The translations under genes were made by a program, and so were the position numbers. From CBDFHF01 sp965247565 (GTDB lineage: Bacteria > Pseudomonadota > Gammaproteobacteria > Methylococcales > Methylomonadaceae): DNA of 64,000 bases. Position 1 is the stretch's first letter. The number at the start of each line of letters is the position of its first letter. The notes beneath the pieces are model-generated. The model saw nothing but the letters and a program-made list of their open reading frames with translations. It ran no database searches and was not told the origin of the DNA. Below, in pieces: positions 17,045 to 27,006 of this stretch. The stretch is from NCBI GenBank assembly GCA_965247565.1, contig CBDFHF010000003.1:744001-808000 (forward strand), given 5' to 3'.

Positions 17045-17668
17045 ATGAGGCAGCTTGTCCATCTTTCACTGGCGCTGGTGCTCCTTGGCCTTACTGGTCA
17101 AGCTTCGGCGCTACCTATTATTACGCTTGCTCCACAAGTCGAAAAAATTCACCCAGGTGACAATTTATTTGTCGATGTCAATGTATCCGGACTGGGCAAT
17201 ACCCCTTTAGGCGCATTTAGCATGGATGTGCTGTTCAGTCCTGCCCTCAACTTTCTACCCAGCGCTAGCGGTGCCAATACTTTTGGTTCCGCTTTGGGTG
17301 ATGTCAATGCAGGGGAAGCGGAGGTCGGTGCTGATCCGTGGGTACCGGGATCAGGCAAATTCAGCTTTTACGAAGTGTCTTTGTTAGATTCCGCCACGTT
17401 AGACGCACTGCAAGGCGACGACTTTAGGCTGGCTACTTTGGCGTTCAATTTGCCCTATGTTAATACCCTGCCAACTGGAGCGTCCATCTTTTTATCTACG
17501 TCTAATGTGGTGCTGAGCGATGATTTGGGAAATCAATTGATTACTGGGAATAATCCAGGTGCTATTGTTAAAGTTACCGAACCTTCGGTATTTTTGCTTT
17601 TAGGATTGGGTCTAATTGTTTCCTTTTTTAGCAGGAAAACTTCAGGCCTAAATTGGAGAGAACAATGA
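17045..17668 (+). CDS. Secreted cohesin-like protein with PEP-CTERM-type tail
   Basis: A 207-residue exported protein. The signal peptide is residues 1-23 (ends GQASA). The body (24-175) looks like a cohesin fold: KIHPGDNLFVDVNVSGL, then GAFSMDVLFSPALNFLP, FSFYEVSLLD, and FRLATLAFNLPYV, matching the strand order of type I cohesins. The C-terminus has TEPS, a hydrophobic helix (about 182-197) and a basic SRK, a variant of the PEP-CTERM sorting tail. The stop codon overlaps the next gene's ATG (ATGA), and that next gene ends in a dockerin-like pair. The ATG at 17045 is chosen because it opens the signal peptide. Confidence 0.8.
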   Translation: MRQLVHLSLALVLLGLTGQASALPIITLAPQVEKIHPGDNLFVDVNVSGLGNTPLGAFSMDVLFSPALNFLPSASGANTFGSALGDVNAGEAEVGADPWVPGSGKFSFYEVSLLDSATLDALQGDDFRLATLAFNLPYVNTLPTGASIFLSTSNVVLSDDLGNQLITGNNPGAIVKVTEPSVFLLLGLGLIVSFFSRKTSGLNWREQ

Positions 17669-20007
17669 AACCACTTAATTTACTGAGCTCTATTTGTTTG
17701 GCGAGTGCGGGATTTTTCGGGGTCATGTCACTAGGGCATGCTGCTGTTTGTGTAAATCATGTTTGTTCTGTAACAACAACGGATGGTTTGATCAAGGCCA
17801 TTAATGAAGCGAACTTATCACCTGAGCTAGACACCATTATCCTTCAAGCAGGCGATTACAATTTAGGAGTCGATAACGAAACGGATGAAACTGGAATAAA
17901 TAGTCTCCCTTTGATTACAAGCGAAATTACGATCAAGGGCGCGGGAGAGTCACTAACCAAATTGCATGGTGGAAGAACGTTTTATATCTCAAATGATGGA
18001 GATCTAAGACTACATAATCTTGCAGTCTTTGGCATAGGCTATTCACTTGGTAGCTTTGAATATGGAGTAATTTACAACGACGGGGGACGACTAGAGATTG
18101 CTCATGTTTCGATAAGCGGCGGTTCCACAGGTGAAAAGGGCGGCGGCATTTACAACGATGGCCAGTTAAATATTAGCCATAGCAAGATCTTTGGAAACAC
18201 CGCAAACTGTGGGGCTGGCATTTCAAACGGAGGGGGCTGGAGTGGTAGCCCAGGTGCTGGTATGGGTGATGGTGATCTTGAGGTTACAATTTCAGATACC
18301 GTCATTTACAGCAATAATCTTTATGATGGCGATTGTAATGGCGGCGCAATCTATAATCGTGGAAAACTCACACTCCTGAATTCCAAAATCCTTGGTAACG
18401 GGGCTGGGGGAGATGCTAACGGCCGTGGAGGAGGGATTTATAACTCTGGTTCAATGCATATAATAAACACCAACATCAACGGTAATAGCCAGTTCTATGG
18501 GGGTGGGATAGACAATGAGGGTCAGCTTACGCTGGAGAACTCAACCTTGGCTGATAGTAATGGCGCGATCGTTGGTGGTGCTATCTACAACACGGGAGGT
18601 TTAACATTGATCAACACTACTATTAGCGGAAATCGCGCTCTTTGGGGCAGTGGTATTTTTAACGAAGGTACGGTAACCCTTTCCAGTAGTACACTTACGC
18701 AGAATTTTGATTGCCCTGATTGTGCAACTGGCTACCAAGTTGGATTAGCAGATGCATCGGGTGGCATCGCCAATCAATCTGGTGAGTTCGTTATTCAAAA
18801 CTCAATAATCTCAGATAATACGACAGGTTATTTTTCAGGAAATACTCTTGTCGATAAAGAGAATAACTGCGGAGGCTCACCTTTGACACCCAAAGGTCGC
18901 AATTTAGATAGCGACGGAAGTTGCAATCTGAGTAATGCCTTGATACGCAATCCATTACTCGGCCCGTTACAAGACAATGGTGGATCAACTAAAACCCATG
19001 CATTATTAGCTGGCAGTCCTGCAATAGACGCGGGCGATGATATTTTATGCCCCCATAGAGACCAGAGAGGTGCAGTGCGCCCTCAAAATGGCGATAACCT
19101 AGGATCAGCCCATTGCGACATCGGAGCCTATGAAGTGGGTCTTTTAGAGCTGGAAAAGGTGAATATCAATGGCGGTGTCCAAAAAATAGGCCGATTACTG
19201 CGTTTGACACCGGATGAGCATTCTAAGGCCGGTAGCGCTTTTTTGCCCACGCCATTTGCTTTGGGTGTCAATACAACTTTTCATAGCCATTTCGCCTTCC
19301 AGATCGGTGGTGTCCGGGCTAATAACGGTCGAACAGATAACGATAATGGCTCGGATGGGCTCGCTTTCGTGATTCAAAATGATCCGCGGGGAGCATCGGC
19401 CATAGGTAACACAGGTGAAGGGTTGGGTTTTGGTATTAACTTAACAAGTGGCAGTCCGGTTTCACCTATCTCTCCCAGTGTGGCGATTGAGTTTGATACG
19501 TTTCCTATGCCTTTTACTGATCCAGATGGCAACCATATCGGCTTAATCTTCAATGGCAACGTAGACCAGCATCAAGCCATGTTTTCCCCTGGCTTTTTCT
19601 TAAACAATGGTGCGCCACGTTATGTCTGGATTGAATATGTCGGCATAACCAAACGTTTGAAAGTTTTTATAAACACAGTAGATAGCAAACCGGCAACTCC
19701 GGCTATATCGAAAACCTTGGATTTGGCTGCTAAGTTAGGCAAAAAAGCGTTCTTCGGGTTTACGGCGGGAACTGGCGCACGTTTCAACAGCCACGATATA
19801 TTGGCATGGGAACTCGACGTAGGACCAGATTTAAATGGCGATAGTTGTGTAGACAAAGCTGATTTAACTGCGCTATTAGCGATAATTAATGGCCCAAATC
19901 CTAAATCGTTGGCTTACGACCTGAATGGTGATGCTAAAGTTAATATCGCTGATTCCCGTAAGCTAGTGACTTTATTTAGCATGCCTATGGGGAAAACTTG
20001 CCAATGA
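17665..20007 (+). CDS. Secreted beta-helix / L-type lectin / dockerin-like protein
   Basis: A 780-residue exported protein. A signal peptide (about 1-27) is followed by a right-handed beta-helix (about 30-490) with recurring GGGIYN-G and L-I-NS-I turns, closing with [10 protein letters not shown] and HCDIGAYE of the choice-of-anchor Q type. Residues about 515-717 form an L-type (legume-like) lectin domain: [40 protein letters not shown]. The last 60 residues carry two EF-hand-like loops, [13 protein letters not shown] and [13 protein letters not shown], as in dockerins. It has no PEP-CTERM tail of its own, so attachment through the neighbouring cohesin-like protein is an attractive inference. 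Confidence 0.87.
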   Translation: MKPLNLLSSICLASAGFFGVMSLGHAAVCVNHVCSVTTTDGLIKAINEANLSPELDTIILQAGDYNLGVDNETDETGINSLPLITSEITIKGAGESLTKLHGGRTFYISNDGDLRLHNLAVFGIGYSLGSFEYGVIYNDGGRLEIAHVSISGGSTGEKGGGIYNDGQLNISHSKIFGNTANCGAGISNGGGWSGSPGAGMGDGDLEVTISDTVIYSNNLYDGDCNGGAIYNRGKLTLLNSKILGNGAGGDANGRGGGIYNSGSMHIINTNINGNSQFYGGGIDNEGQLTLENSTLADSNGAIVGGAIYNTGGLTLINTTISGNRALWGSGIFNEGTVTLSSSTLTQNFDCPDCATGYQVGLADASGGIANQSGEFVIQNSIISDNTTGYFSGNTLVDKENNCGGSPLTPKGRNLDSDGSCNLSNALIRNPLLGPLQDNGGSTKTHALLAGSPAIDAGDDILCPHRDQRGAVRPQNGDNLGSAHCDIGAYEVGLLELEKVNINGGVQKIGRLLRLTPDEHSKAGSAFLPTPFALGVNTTFHSHFAFQIGGVRANNGRTDNDNGSDGLAFVIQNDPRGASAIGNTGEGLGFGINLTSGSPVSPISPSVAIEFDTFPMPFTDPDGNHIGLIFNGNVDQHQAMFSPGFFLNNGAPRYVWIEYVGITKRLKVFINTVDSKPATPAISKTLDLAAKLGKKAFFGFTAGTGARFNSHDILAWELDVGPDLNGDSCVDKADLTALLAIINGPNPKSLAYDLNGDAKVNIADSRKLVTLFSMPMGKTCQ

Positions 20008-20128
20008 CGCGGTAACATGAAGTAATACTTCCGGCATAGCCGTGTACCCGGTAATTACCACCGGGCTTAGAAGCGGATTTTGTTGTTCTTTTAGATTTAG
20101 TTCTTTTTTAATAATTGACAGGTGAGTT

Positions 20129-20983
20129 ATGCTTAATAGGCTAAAAAATGCAAAAGCCGTCGCGCTGCTAGTAATAGGCACTAGTTGTTTTAGTGGTTCA
20201 GTGAACGCCGCTTTATTAGATAATTATTATGGTAACGCGTTTCTCTACTATGAACCCATCGATTATGGAACCGCTGCGTTAGATATGAATTTTGCAGTGT
20301 TTGATAGAACCAACGGAACTGCGGGAGATCCTTGGGGAACCGGCATCAATATGATTGATGCGAATGACCCAAATGGTTTAAAGTTTAATCGTGGCCCTGG
20401 CTCCAGCGCCTTTCAAGATACGGAAAATTTTCTGTACCTTTATCAACTGGCTTATGACGGGCCATATGGAATTGCTCTTACTCTAGAAATTCCGACTAAA
20501 TTCGCAACCTCTTGGGGAACGCTTTCTGGCCAGAATGGGCAAAATACCAGCTTTCTTAACCCTTCATTTGATTATGGTGAGGAGAAAGCCAGAATTTTTC
20601 CCGGTGGCGGTGCTGAAGTAATAGTTGGGGGTCCTGGTGGCGCCGGGCAAAATGGTATTAAACGTATCACCAGATTTTCCAATTCTTACGGCTACCGTTC
20701 TGTAAACGTTGAAGCCAGGCTTTCTCCCAATGTGTTTACTAATGTTTTCGGATTCACAAGCCAAATATCCCCCATGGGACTGAACTCATCCTTACCCCAA
20801 CTGGAGGGAACACTCCGAGTTGATTTCTTAGATCCATATGCAGAAGCTACAGATGTTAGTGTTGGCGTATCTGGCTTTGCAACCACCATACCAGAACCTG
20901 CATCTTTGTGTTTGCTGGGCATAGGCTTGGCTGGGCTAACGTACCTCAGTAAACGCAATAAAACGAAGCGATTTTTACGCTAA
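20129..20983 (+). CDS. PEP-CTERM sorting-domain secreted protein
   Basis: A 284-residue exported protein with a signal peptide (about 1-27, ends SGSVNA) and a textbook PEP-CTERM tail: IPEPASLCLLGIGLAGL and then a basic end (SKRNKTKR). Proteins with this tail are processed by exosortase and associated with extracellular polysaccharide or the cell surface. The body is rich in Gly, Tyr and Asn and matches no enzyme I recognise. It follows the lectin/dockerin gene by 121 bp on the same strand. No exosortase gene is in this window. Confidence 0.85.
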   Translation: MLNRLKNAKAVALLVIGTSCFSGSVNAALLDNYYGNAFLYYEPIDYGTAALDMNFAVFDRTNGTAGDPWGTGINMIDANDPNGLKFNRGPGSSAFQDTENFLYLYQLAYDGPYGIALTLEIPTKFATSWGTLSGQNGQNTSFLNPSFDYGEEKARIFPGGGAEVIVGGPGGAGQNGIKRITRFSNSYGYRSVNVEARLSPNVFTNVFGFTSQISPMGLNSSLPQLEGTLRVDFLDPYAEATDVSVGVSGFATTIPEPASLCLLGIGLAGLTYLSKRNKTKRFLR

Positions 20984-21004
20984 TTTATCCCTCCTAAACC
21001 TAAA

Positions 21005-21041
21005 GTCGGAACCCATCAACGGTTCCGACGTGTGTTTTCGG
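21005..21041 (+). terminator. Hairpin, probable terminator
   Basis: A perfect 9-bp stem GTCGGAACC / GGTTCCGAC with a 7-nt loop, followed by a short T-rich tail (GTGTGTTTTCGG). It lies about 20 bp after the PEP-CTERM gene stop. The T tract is weak, so termination may be partial. Confidence 0.6.
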
Positions 21042-21060
21042 CGCGTGCGATAAAATAAAA

Positions 21061-21234
21061 TTAGGGACTATCTTGCACGACTAAGGAGAGGGAAAGGGTC
21101 CCATTTCTTTGATCCGAACTCGGGTACCATTGCCCAACAGCAACATTGTCCTCACTTGCGAAAACCTGACTAGCCTCAGCCGGGCCGATAGTAAATTTGA
21201 CAGTTGCTGAATTACTTGTGGGATCCAAGGGAAA
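21061..21234 (-). pseudogene. Possible remnant of a secreted-protein gene
   Basis: On the minus strand a 57-codon frame without stops ends with TAA at 21061 and includes SNSATVKFTIGPAEASQVF and VAVGQWYPSS. Its composition is protein-like and resembles the end of a secreted domain, but there is a stop just upstream (21235-21237) and no start or ribosome binding site. I read it as a decayed 3' end. I cannot name the family. Confidence 0.25.
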
Positions 21235-21436
21235 CTATGCAAGATTGTTGCACTCTATTTACTAAAACACGATAAATCCAAAAAATCTGCATTCGGCGCT
21301 GCGATGGGCATGCTCATTCACTTATACGCCTATCGAACACAAGTGCTTTGGTGTTTTGAACACAAAAAACCTACGATCTAGCCTATATCTTCACTTCTGA
21401 TTTAGCTATGATGAAGTTTTTATTTGTACCACCTCT

Positions 21437-24334
21437 ATGCCATTCATAAACAAAGTCAACGAAGAATTACTGAAGTTACCCAAAGAACTTCGGGAATCGG
21501 TCACAGCCAGTTTAAGTCGATTTGACCAGCAATTGACTGACTTGAATTTGAGCTTAGCATCTAGCGATGAGCTACTGGCTTCGTTGCCAAAGGTCTGGTG
21601 CGCAAGTGAGTTTGTTGCTGACAGTTGTTGTCGTTATCCTGAGCTGTTAGTTGATTTGGCCAGTTCGGGCGATTTGGCCGCTAGTTATACGGAAATTAGC
21701 TATCCCGACAAATTAGCGCAACGAGTAATCACTACTGAAGAACAATTATCGTCAGAATTGCGTCGATTCCGGCGCAGGGAAATGGTTAGGATTGCTTGGC
21801 GAGATTTAGCCGGTTGGGCTGAACTTTCGGAAACATTAAAGGATCTGTCTTGGCTGGCCGATGCTTGTATTCAATTTGCATTGGACTTTCTCTATCAGCA
21901 AGCCTGCGAAAAGCGCGGCACTCCTCTATTATCGGATGGCAGTCCGCATCAATTAGTTGTGCTGGGCATGGGCAAGCTGGGCGCTTATGAGTTGAATTAT
22001 TCGTCGGATATTGATTTGATTTTTGCATACCCTGAAGAAGGTGTGCTATCCGATAGAAAAGAAACTTCTTACTTTGAGTTTTTCAGTCGGCTATGCCGAA
22101 GTCTAGTCAAAACTCTGGATGAAATAACGGTTGATGGTTTTGTGTTCCGTACCGATATACGTTTAAGGCCGTTTGGCGACAGCGGCCCAATGCTAATGAC
22201 TTTTGATGGCATGGAGCATTATTACCAAACCCAAGCTAGAGAATGGGAACGTTACGCCATGATTAAAGCCCGGCAGGTTGCCGGTGATTTTGCCAGTGGC
22301 GCTCAACTGATGTCGATGTTACGCGCGTTTGTATATCGCCGTTACTTGGATTATGGCGCGTTTGAAGAATTGCGCTCGTTAAAAATGCAGATTACTCAAG
22401 AATTAAAACGCAAAGACCGCATGGAAAACGTTAAGCTCGGGCCAGGCGGTATTCGCGAAATTGAGTTTATCGGCCAAGCTTTTCAGCTAATTCGCGGCGG
22501 TAATGAAAAAAGTTTGCAACGCCGGGGGATTATGGACATTCTGACACGATTGGCTGAGCTGAAATTATTGGATGAGCAAGATGCGCAGCAGTTAAAAAAG
22601 TCATATCAGTTTTTGCGACGTGTTGAAAACCATATTCAACAGTACCAGGATAAACAAACCCATGATTTGCCGACTGATCCGATCGCGCAGAACATTTTGG
22701 CCTACTCACTGGATTATGCTGATTGGGCAAGCTTTAAATCTGAGCTGGATGCAATCCGAAAACAGGTGCATAGCGTATTCGATCAGGTTTTTTCTTTATC
22801 CAAACAAGATGACATTAAAGAGAGTGGCCAAAAGATTTGGAATGCTATCGAGGAAGATACGCAATTGCAACAAAGTCTTGCGGAGTATGGCTTTCAGCAG
22901 ACTGGCGAAACTTTGGCGTCAATTAAACTCTTCAAAAATGCGCCGGCCATTCGCCGCCTAACCAGCAAAGGCGCCGGCGTGCTCAATCGACTAATGCCGC
23001 AATTGATTGAGGCTATGCAGCGGGTCAATAATCCGGATGAAACTTTAAAACGGATTCTTGGATTGTTCGAGGCAGTCGCCGGAAGAAATGTGTATTTGTC
23101 TTTATTGGCCGAAAATCCCGATGCCTTAGCGCAGTTGATTCAACTGTCTGCAGCCAGCCCGTGGATTTGCGATTATCTGGCTTTGTATCCGGTGCTATTT
23201 GATGAGTTACTGGATACCCGTACCTTATTTGAGCCGCTGAGCAAAGCCGATCTCAGCAGACAATTAGAGCAGTTGCTAGCCAACGTGGACAGCCAAGACA
23301 TGGAACAACTCATGATTGTGTTGCGTCAATTCAAGCAACTTAATGTATTGCGGGTTGCCGCCGCAGATGTGCTAGGCGCTTTCAAGCTAATGGTCGTCAG
23401 CGATTACTTGACTTACATTGCCGAAAGCATCGTCGAGCAGGTGATTGCCCGAGCTTGGCTGATGTTAACCGACACTCATGGTTTTCCGCCGGGTTGCGGA
23501 CTTGATGAGAAGATAGGCTTTGCGATCATTGGCTTCGGAAAGTTGGGCGGTATCGAGCTCGGTTATGGATCCGATCTGGACTTGGTTTTTTTATATGACT
23601 GCCAGGATGGTAATGCCTTAACCGATGGAGCAAAACCTATTTCCTGCTCGCAATTTTATGGGCGATTAGGGTTGAAGATTCGGCATATTATGGATACCAA
23701 ATTGTTGTCCGGCGTGCTCTACGAAGTTGATTTGCGTCTGCGGCCCAGCGGCGACTCCGGATTGTTGGTTACTCATATCAATGTGTACGAAGATTATCTG
23801 AAAAACCAAGCCTGGACTTGGGAACATCAAGCCTTGGTCAGAGGCCGTTTTATAGCCGGTGATCCACGCTTGAAAGCAAGCTATGAGGGTATTCGCCGCC
23901 GGGTATTGTGTTTACCGCGTGAATCAGCAAAATTAAAAATGGAAGTGCGGGAAATGCGCGAAAAAATGCGCGACCATTTAGCCACTAAAGAATCCAATAA
24001 ATTTGACTTAAAACAAAGTAAAGGCGGCATTGCCGATATAGAATTTATAGTCCAGTTTGGCATCTTGGATCAGGCTGCAAAAAACGAATCTTTGACCACT
24101 TATACTGACAACGTCAGATTGCTAGAAGCCCTGCAAACACAAGGTTTCATTAGCGCAGAGACAGCGCAAACCCTGAAGTCGGCCTACTGTACTTACCGCG
24201 ATTATGGCCATAAATTAGTGTTACAAGGCGATAAAGCAGTTATTGACGAGACTGAAGTTGCTGAAATGAGCGATCAGGTTGAATCTATTTGGCGAGCGAT
24301 GATGGAATCATCCTCAAAAGAGGAGGATATTTAG
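21437..24334 (+). CDS. glnE: Glutamine synthetase adenylyltransferase/deadenylase
   Basis: A 965-residue bifunctional enzyme that adenylylates or deadenylylates glutamine synthetase in response to PII and glutamine. Two nucleotidyltransferase domains are visible: GMGKLGAYELNYSSDIDLIF in the N-terminal half (about 176-195) and GFGKLGGIELGYGSDLDLVF in the C-terminal half (about 697-716). Each is followed by a DxRLRP motif (TDIRLRPFGDSGP and VDLRLRPSGDSGL). Length is standard. It stands alone on the plus strand. Confidence 0.97.
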   Translation: MPFINKVNEELLKLPKELRESVTASLSRFDQQLTDLNLSLASSDELLASLPKVWCASEFVADSCCRYPELLVDLASSGDLAASYTEISYPDKLAQRVITTEEQLSSELRRFRRREMVRIAWRDLAGWAELSETLKDLSWLADACIQFALDFLYQQACEKRGTPLLSDGSPHQLVVLGMGKLGAYELNYSSDIDLIFAYPEEGVLSDRKETSYFEFFSRLCRSLVKTLDEITVDGFVFRTDIRLRPFGDSGPMLMTFDGMEHYYQTQAREWERYAMIKARQVAGDFASGAQLMSMLRAFVYRRYLDYGAFEELRSLKMQITQELKRKDRMENVKLGPGGIREIEFIGQAFQLIRGGNEKSLQRRGIMDILTRLAELKLLDEQDAQQLKKSYQFLRRVENHIQQYQDKQTHDLPTDPIAQNILAYSLDYADWASFKSELDAIRKQVHSVFDQVFSLSKQDDIKESGQKIWNAIEEDTQLQQSLAEYGFQQTGETLASIKLFKNAPAIRRLTSKGAGVLNRLMPQLIEAMQRVNNPDETLKRILGLFEAVAGRNVYLSLLAENPDALAQLIQLSAASPWICDYLALYPVLFDELLDTRTLFEPLSKADLSRQLEQLLANVDSQDMEQLMIVLRQFKQLNVLRVAAADVLGAFKLMVVSDYLTYIAESIVEQVIARAWLMLTDTHGFPPGCGLDEKIGFAIIGFGKLGGIELGYGSDLDLVFLYDCQDGNALTDGAKPISCSQFYGRLGLKIRHIMDTKLLSGVLYEVDLRLRPSGDSGLLVTHINVYEDYLKNQAWTWEHQALVRGRFIAGDPRLKASYEGIRRRVLCLPRESAKLKMEVREMREKMRDHLATKESNKFDLKQSKGGIADIEFIVQFGILDQAAKNESLTTYTDNVRLLEALQTQGFISAETAQTLKSAYCTYRDYGHKLVLQGDKAVIDETEVAEMSDQVESIWRAMMESSSKEEDI

Positions 24335-24595
24335 TCTTAACAGCGCATGCCCGGTTATAGCTCCGAAAAAGACAACAGCCAACAGTTGTGATCTTCTGGA
24401 TTAAAAAAGCGCAACATTAAATCCGCTCGTGCCGAGCTTTAAGAAGCACAAGCGGGTTACATCTTTCATCTCCACCCACGGTGCTAATGAGTTATTCGCC
24501 TTGGTCAATAGCCCGTGTCACAGATTCCTCCCAGAGGCGCTATTGTTCTATATAATGGCTATCTACATCGAAATTAATCATCATTTTAAACATCC

Positions 24596-26503
24596 ATGCC
24601 TTTACTACGCTTAACCAATGTTTCCATAGCCTTCGGAACCCATGCTTTATTACAAAATGCCGACTTCCAGCTGGATCCCGGAGAAAGAGTAGGTTTGTTA
24701 GGGCGTAATGGGGAGGGCAAGTCCACATTAATGAAGATTATTGCTGGAAATATTCATGCTGATCACGGCGATATTTGGCGTCAGCCGGAATTAAGGCTGG
24801 CATGGTTGGAACAATCACCCGACCTGCCCGATGATGCCACCATCTATGACGCTGTTGCCGGTGGACTAGGCGAGTTGGGAGAATGGATTACCCGTTATCA
24901 TGCCTTATCATTATCGATGTCTTATGACGACGATAAGGCATTGCAGGAGTTGGGCGATTTACAACACAAACTAGAAGCGCACAACGGCTGGCATTTTCAA
25001 CAGCGCGTGGAAACCACTTTAAGTAAGCTGGATTTGCCCGGCGATTTAAAAATAAGCGGATTGTCCGGCGGTTGGAAGCGTCGGGTAGCTTTAGCCAGAG
25101 CATTGGTGATTGAACCGGAAGTGCTGTTACTGGATGAACCAACCAACCACCTCGATTTTGAGAGCATCACTTGGCTGGAAGAACAAATTTTAAACTTCCA
25201 GGGTGCGGTTTTATTTGTAACTCATGATCGGTCATTTCTGCAAAAACTTGCGACCCGAATTATCGACCTGGATCGCGGCAACTTGGTGTCTTGGCAAGGC
25301 AGTTATGATGATTACCTAACCCGTAAAGCCGCCGCTTTAGAAGATGAAGCCAATCAGAATGCTGAATTCGACAAAAAACTGGCGGATGAAGAAGCCTGGA
25401 TCAGACAGGGCGTGAAGGCTCGTCGTACCCGTAACGAAGGCCGGGTGCGCGCTTTAGAAAAACTGCGTAATGAACGTGCGCAAAGGCGCAATCAGCAAGG
25501 CACCAGTAAATTGGGGCTGGAAAGAGGCGACCAATCCGGTAAAAAAGTCATTCAAGTGGATGATATAAGTTTTGCCTATGCGGATCGGCAAATTGTTAAA
25601 AACTTTTCCACCTTGATTCAGCGCGGCGACAAAATCGGCTTGATCGGCCCGAATGGCGCCGGAAAATCAACGTTACTCAAGTTATTACTTAAGCAGTTGG
25701 AACCAACTAGCGGAACGGTCGAGCAAGGCACCAAGTTGGAAATAGCTTACTTTGACCAGCTTCGCGATCAGCTTGACCCCAACATGAGTGTGGCTGATAC
25801 CGTCGCCGACGGTAACGATTACGTGGAGATTGCCGGCAACAAACGCCATGTCATGTCTTATTTGGGTGATTTTTTATTTGCACCGGCCAGGGCTAGATCA
25901 CCAGTGCGCAGTCTTTCAGGTGGCGAAAAAAATCGCTTATTATTAGCGCGCTTATTTACTAAATCCGCCAATTTAATCGTTATGGATGAGCCAACCAACG
26001 ATCTGGATTTGGAAACCCTGGAACTGTTAGAGGAAAAACTGGTGAATTATGACGGCACCTTGTTACTGGTTAGCCATGATAGGGCATTCCTGGATAACGT
26101 CGTTACGAGTGTGTTCGTATTGGAAGGCACTGGCAAAGTGGAAGAATTTATCGGCGGCTATACCGACTGGCTGGCCTATAGCCTTGAGCAGCAGGCAGCC
26201 GCATCAGCCAAAAAACCCCTACCCGTCAAACAGCAAAATGCTACTGGCAACTCAGCGCCACGCAGCACACCCAAGAAAAAGCTCAGTTTTAAAGAGCAAC
26301 AGGAACTGGATAGATTACCTACACAAATCGATGAACTGGAAACTAAACAAGCCGAGTTGACCCAGCAGATAAGTGCACCGGAATTTTATAAAAATGATCA
26401 ACAGATCGTCTCCAAAACCCTGGATGAACTAAAAAAAGCCGAGGAAAGTTTAGGGTTACTTTATAAACGCTGGGATGAATTGGAAGCATTAGCCGATGCA
26501 TGA
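24596..26503 (+). CDS. uup: ABC-F family ATPase Uup
   Basis: A 635-residue soluble protein with two ATP-binding cassettes and no membrane segments. First cassette: Walker A GRNGEGKST, signature LSGGWKRR, Walker B VLLLDEPTNHLD. Second cassette: GPNGAGKST, LSGGEKNR, LIVMDEPTNDLD. The linker between them is basic (ARRTRNEGRVRALEKLRNER), and a C-terminal coiled coil (about 560-630) is typical of Uup. The family acts on ribosomes or branched DNA intermediates. The spacer from glnE (24335-24595) shows nothing notable. Confidence 0.95.
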   Translation: MPLLRLTNVSIAFGTHALLQNADFQLDPGERVGLLGRNGEGKSTLMKIIAGNIHADHGDIWRQPELRLAWLEQSPDLPDDATIYDAVAGGLGELGEWITRYHALSLSMSYDDDKALQELGDLQHKLEAHNGWHFQQRVETTLSKLDLPGDLKISGLSGGWKRRVALARALVIEPEVLLLDEPTNHLDFESITWLEEQILNFQGAVLFVTHDRSFLQKLATRIIDLDRGNLVSWQGSYDDYLTRKAAALEDEANQNAEFDKKLADEEAWIRQGVKARRTRNEGRVRALEKLRNERAQRRNQQGTSKLGLERGDQSGKKVIQVDDISFAYADRQIVKNFSTLIQRGDKIGLIGPNGAGKSTLLKLLLKQLEPTSGTVEQGTKLEIAYFDQLRDQLDPNMSVADTVADGNDYVEIAGNKRHVMSYLGDFLFAPARARSPVRSLSGGEKNRLLLARLFTKSANLIVMDEPTNDLDLETLELLEEKLVNYDGTLLLVSHDRAFLDNVVTSVFVLEGTGKVEEFIGGYTDWLAYSLEQQAAASAKKPLPVKQQNATGNSAPRSTPKKKLSFKEQQELDRLPTQIDELETKQAELTQQISAPEFYKNDQQIVSKTLDELKKAEESLGLLYKRWDELEALADA

Positions 26504-26576
26504 AGCGACCAAAGGTCATTGCAACTCAATCGAATATCGATTATTCTAGCCGGCCTTCCATAGGTGCATGGGAATA

Positions 26577-26664
26577 GGAGAGATGGCCGAGCGGTCGAAG
26601 GCGCACGCCTGGAAAGTGTGTATACGGCAACGTATCGAGGGTTCGAATCCCTCTTTCTCCGCCA
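26577..26664 (+). tRNA. tRNA-Ser (anticodon GGA)
   Basis: An 88-nt class II tRNA including an encoded CCA. The 7-bp acceptor stem (GGAGAGA with TTTCTCC), D arm GGCCGAGCGGTCGAAGGC, anticodon loop CTGGAAA with GGA at 26611-26613, a long variable arm (GTGTATACGGCAACGTATC) and the T loop GTTCGAATC are all present. The long variable arm and GGA anticodon identify serine. Confidence 0.97.
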
Positions 26665-26697
26665 CCTGAGCATTCAAACAGATTTAAAGAATTCAAA

Positions 26698-26731
26698 AAC
26701 CCGTTAAGTTTTCCGACTTAGCGGGTTTTTT
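26698..26731 (+). terminator. Rho-independent terminator after tRNA-Ser
   Basis: An 11-bp stem AACCCGTTAAG / CTTAGCGGGTT with one G-T pair and an 8-nt loop, followed by TTTT. It is placed 33 bp after the tRNA 3' end. Confidence 0.9.
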
Positions 26732-26754
26732 ATTGCCCACAAAAGTCAAATCGC

Positions 26755-27006
26755 TCAAAACAACTGCTCAATACTACTTCTGAGCAGATGTTTGTCTTCG
26801 TTCCGCAACAGGATCAGCTCGATGGTCTGGCCAGCTTCAATGTCGGCATTTTTTCCGCTAACAGCTGTTGTCAAGAGCCTCCGACGAGGAGTATAGCGCC
26901 AAGCGCTTGAGGTGAGGCAAACCAAGTGCAGGAAGACCGATTCACGGCTATTCCTATTTCCAGTTGTAGCTCCACCGATTAACCAGTGAGCTAATGGAGA
27001 TTTCAT
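26755..27006 (-). CDS. Uncertain small ORF at the end of the cassette region
   Basis: An 83-residue frame overlapping the next gene by about 50 bp. The C-terminal half (ADIEAGQTIELILLRNEDKHLL) looks protein-like, whereas the first half looks like random translation. It could be the tail of a broken gene. I do not recognise it. On the minus strand a GTTAGCGG occurs inside it near 26875, similar to the outer boundary of the integron cassette at 28216. Confidence 0.3.
   Translation of the reverse strand: MKSPLAHWLIGGATTGNRNSRESVFLHLVCLTSSAWRYTPRRRLLTTAVSGKNADIEAGQTIELILLRNEDKHLLRSSIEQLF

Larger units (their letters stand above)
20984..21436. other. Spacer between the PEP-CTERM gene and glnE
   Basis: This 453-bp region contains a hairpin just after the PEP-CTERM gene and an open, coding-like remnant on the minus strand (both listed separately). 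The rest, 21240-21436, holds no feature I can support beyond the glnE promoter. Confidence 0.5.

Noticed and set aside
16787..17062. 91-residue minus-strand gene
   Set aside because: It overlaps the start of the cohesin-like gene and lacks any family features.
26870..26990. A second attC site at the left end of the cassette region
   Set aside because: A GTTAGCGG word is present on the minus strand, but I could not find the paired inner arms of an attC next to it.
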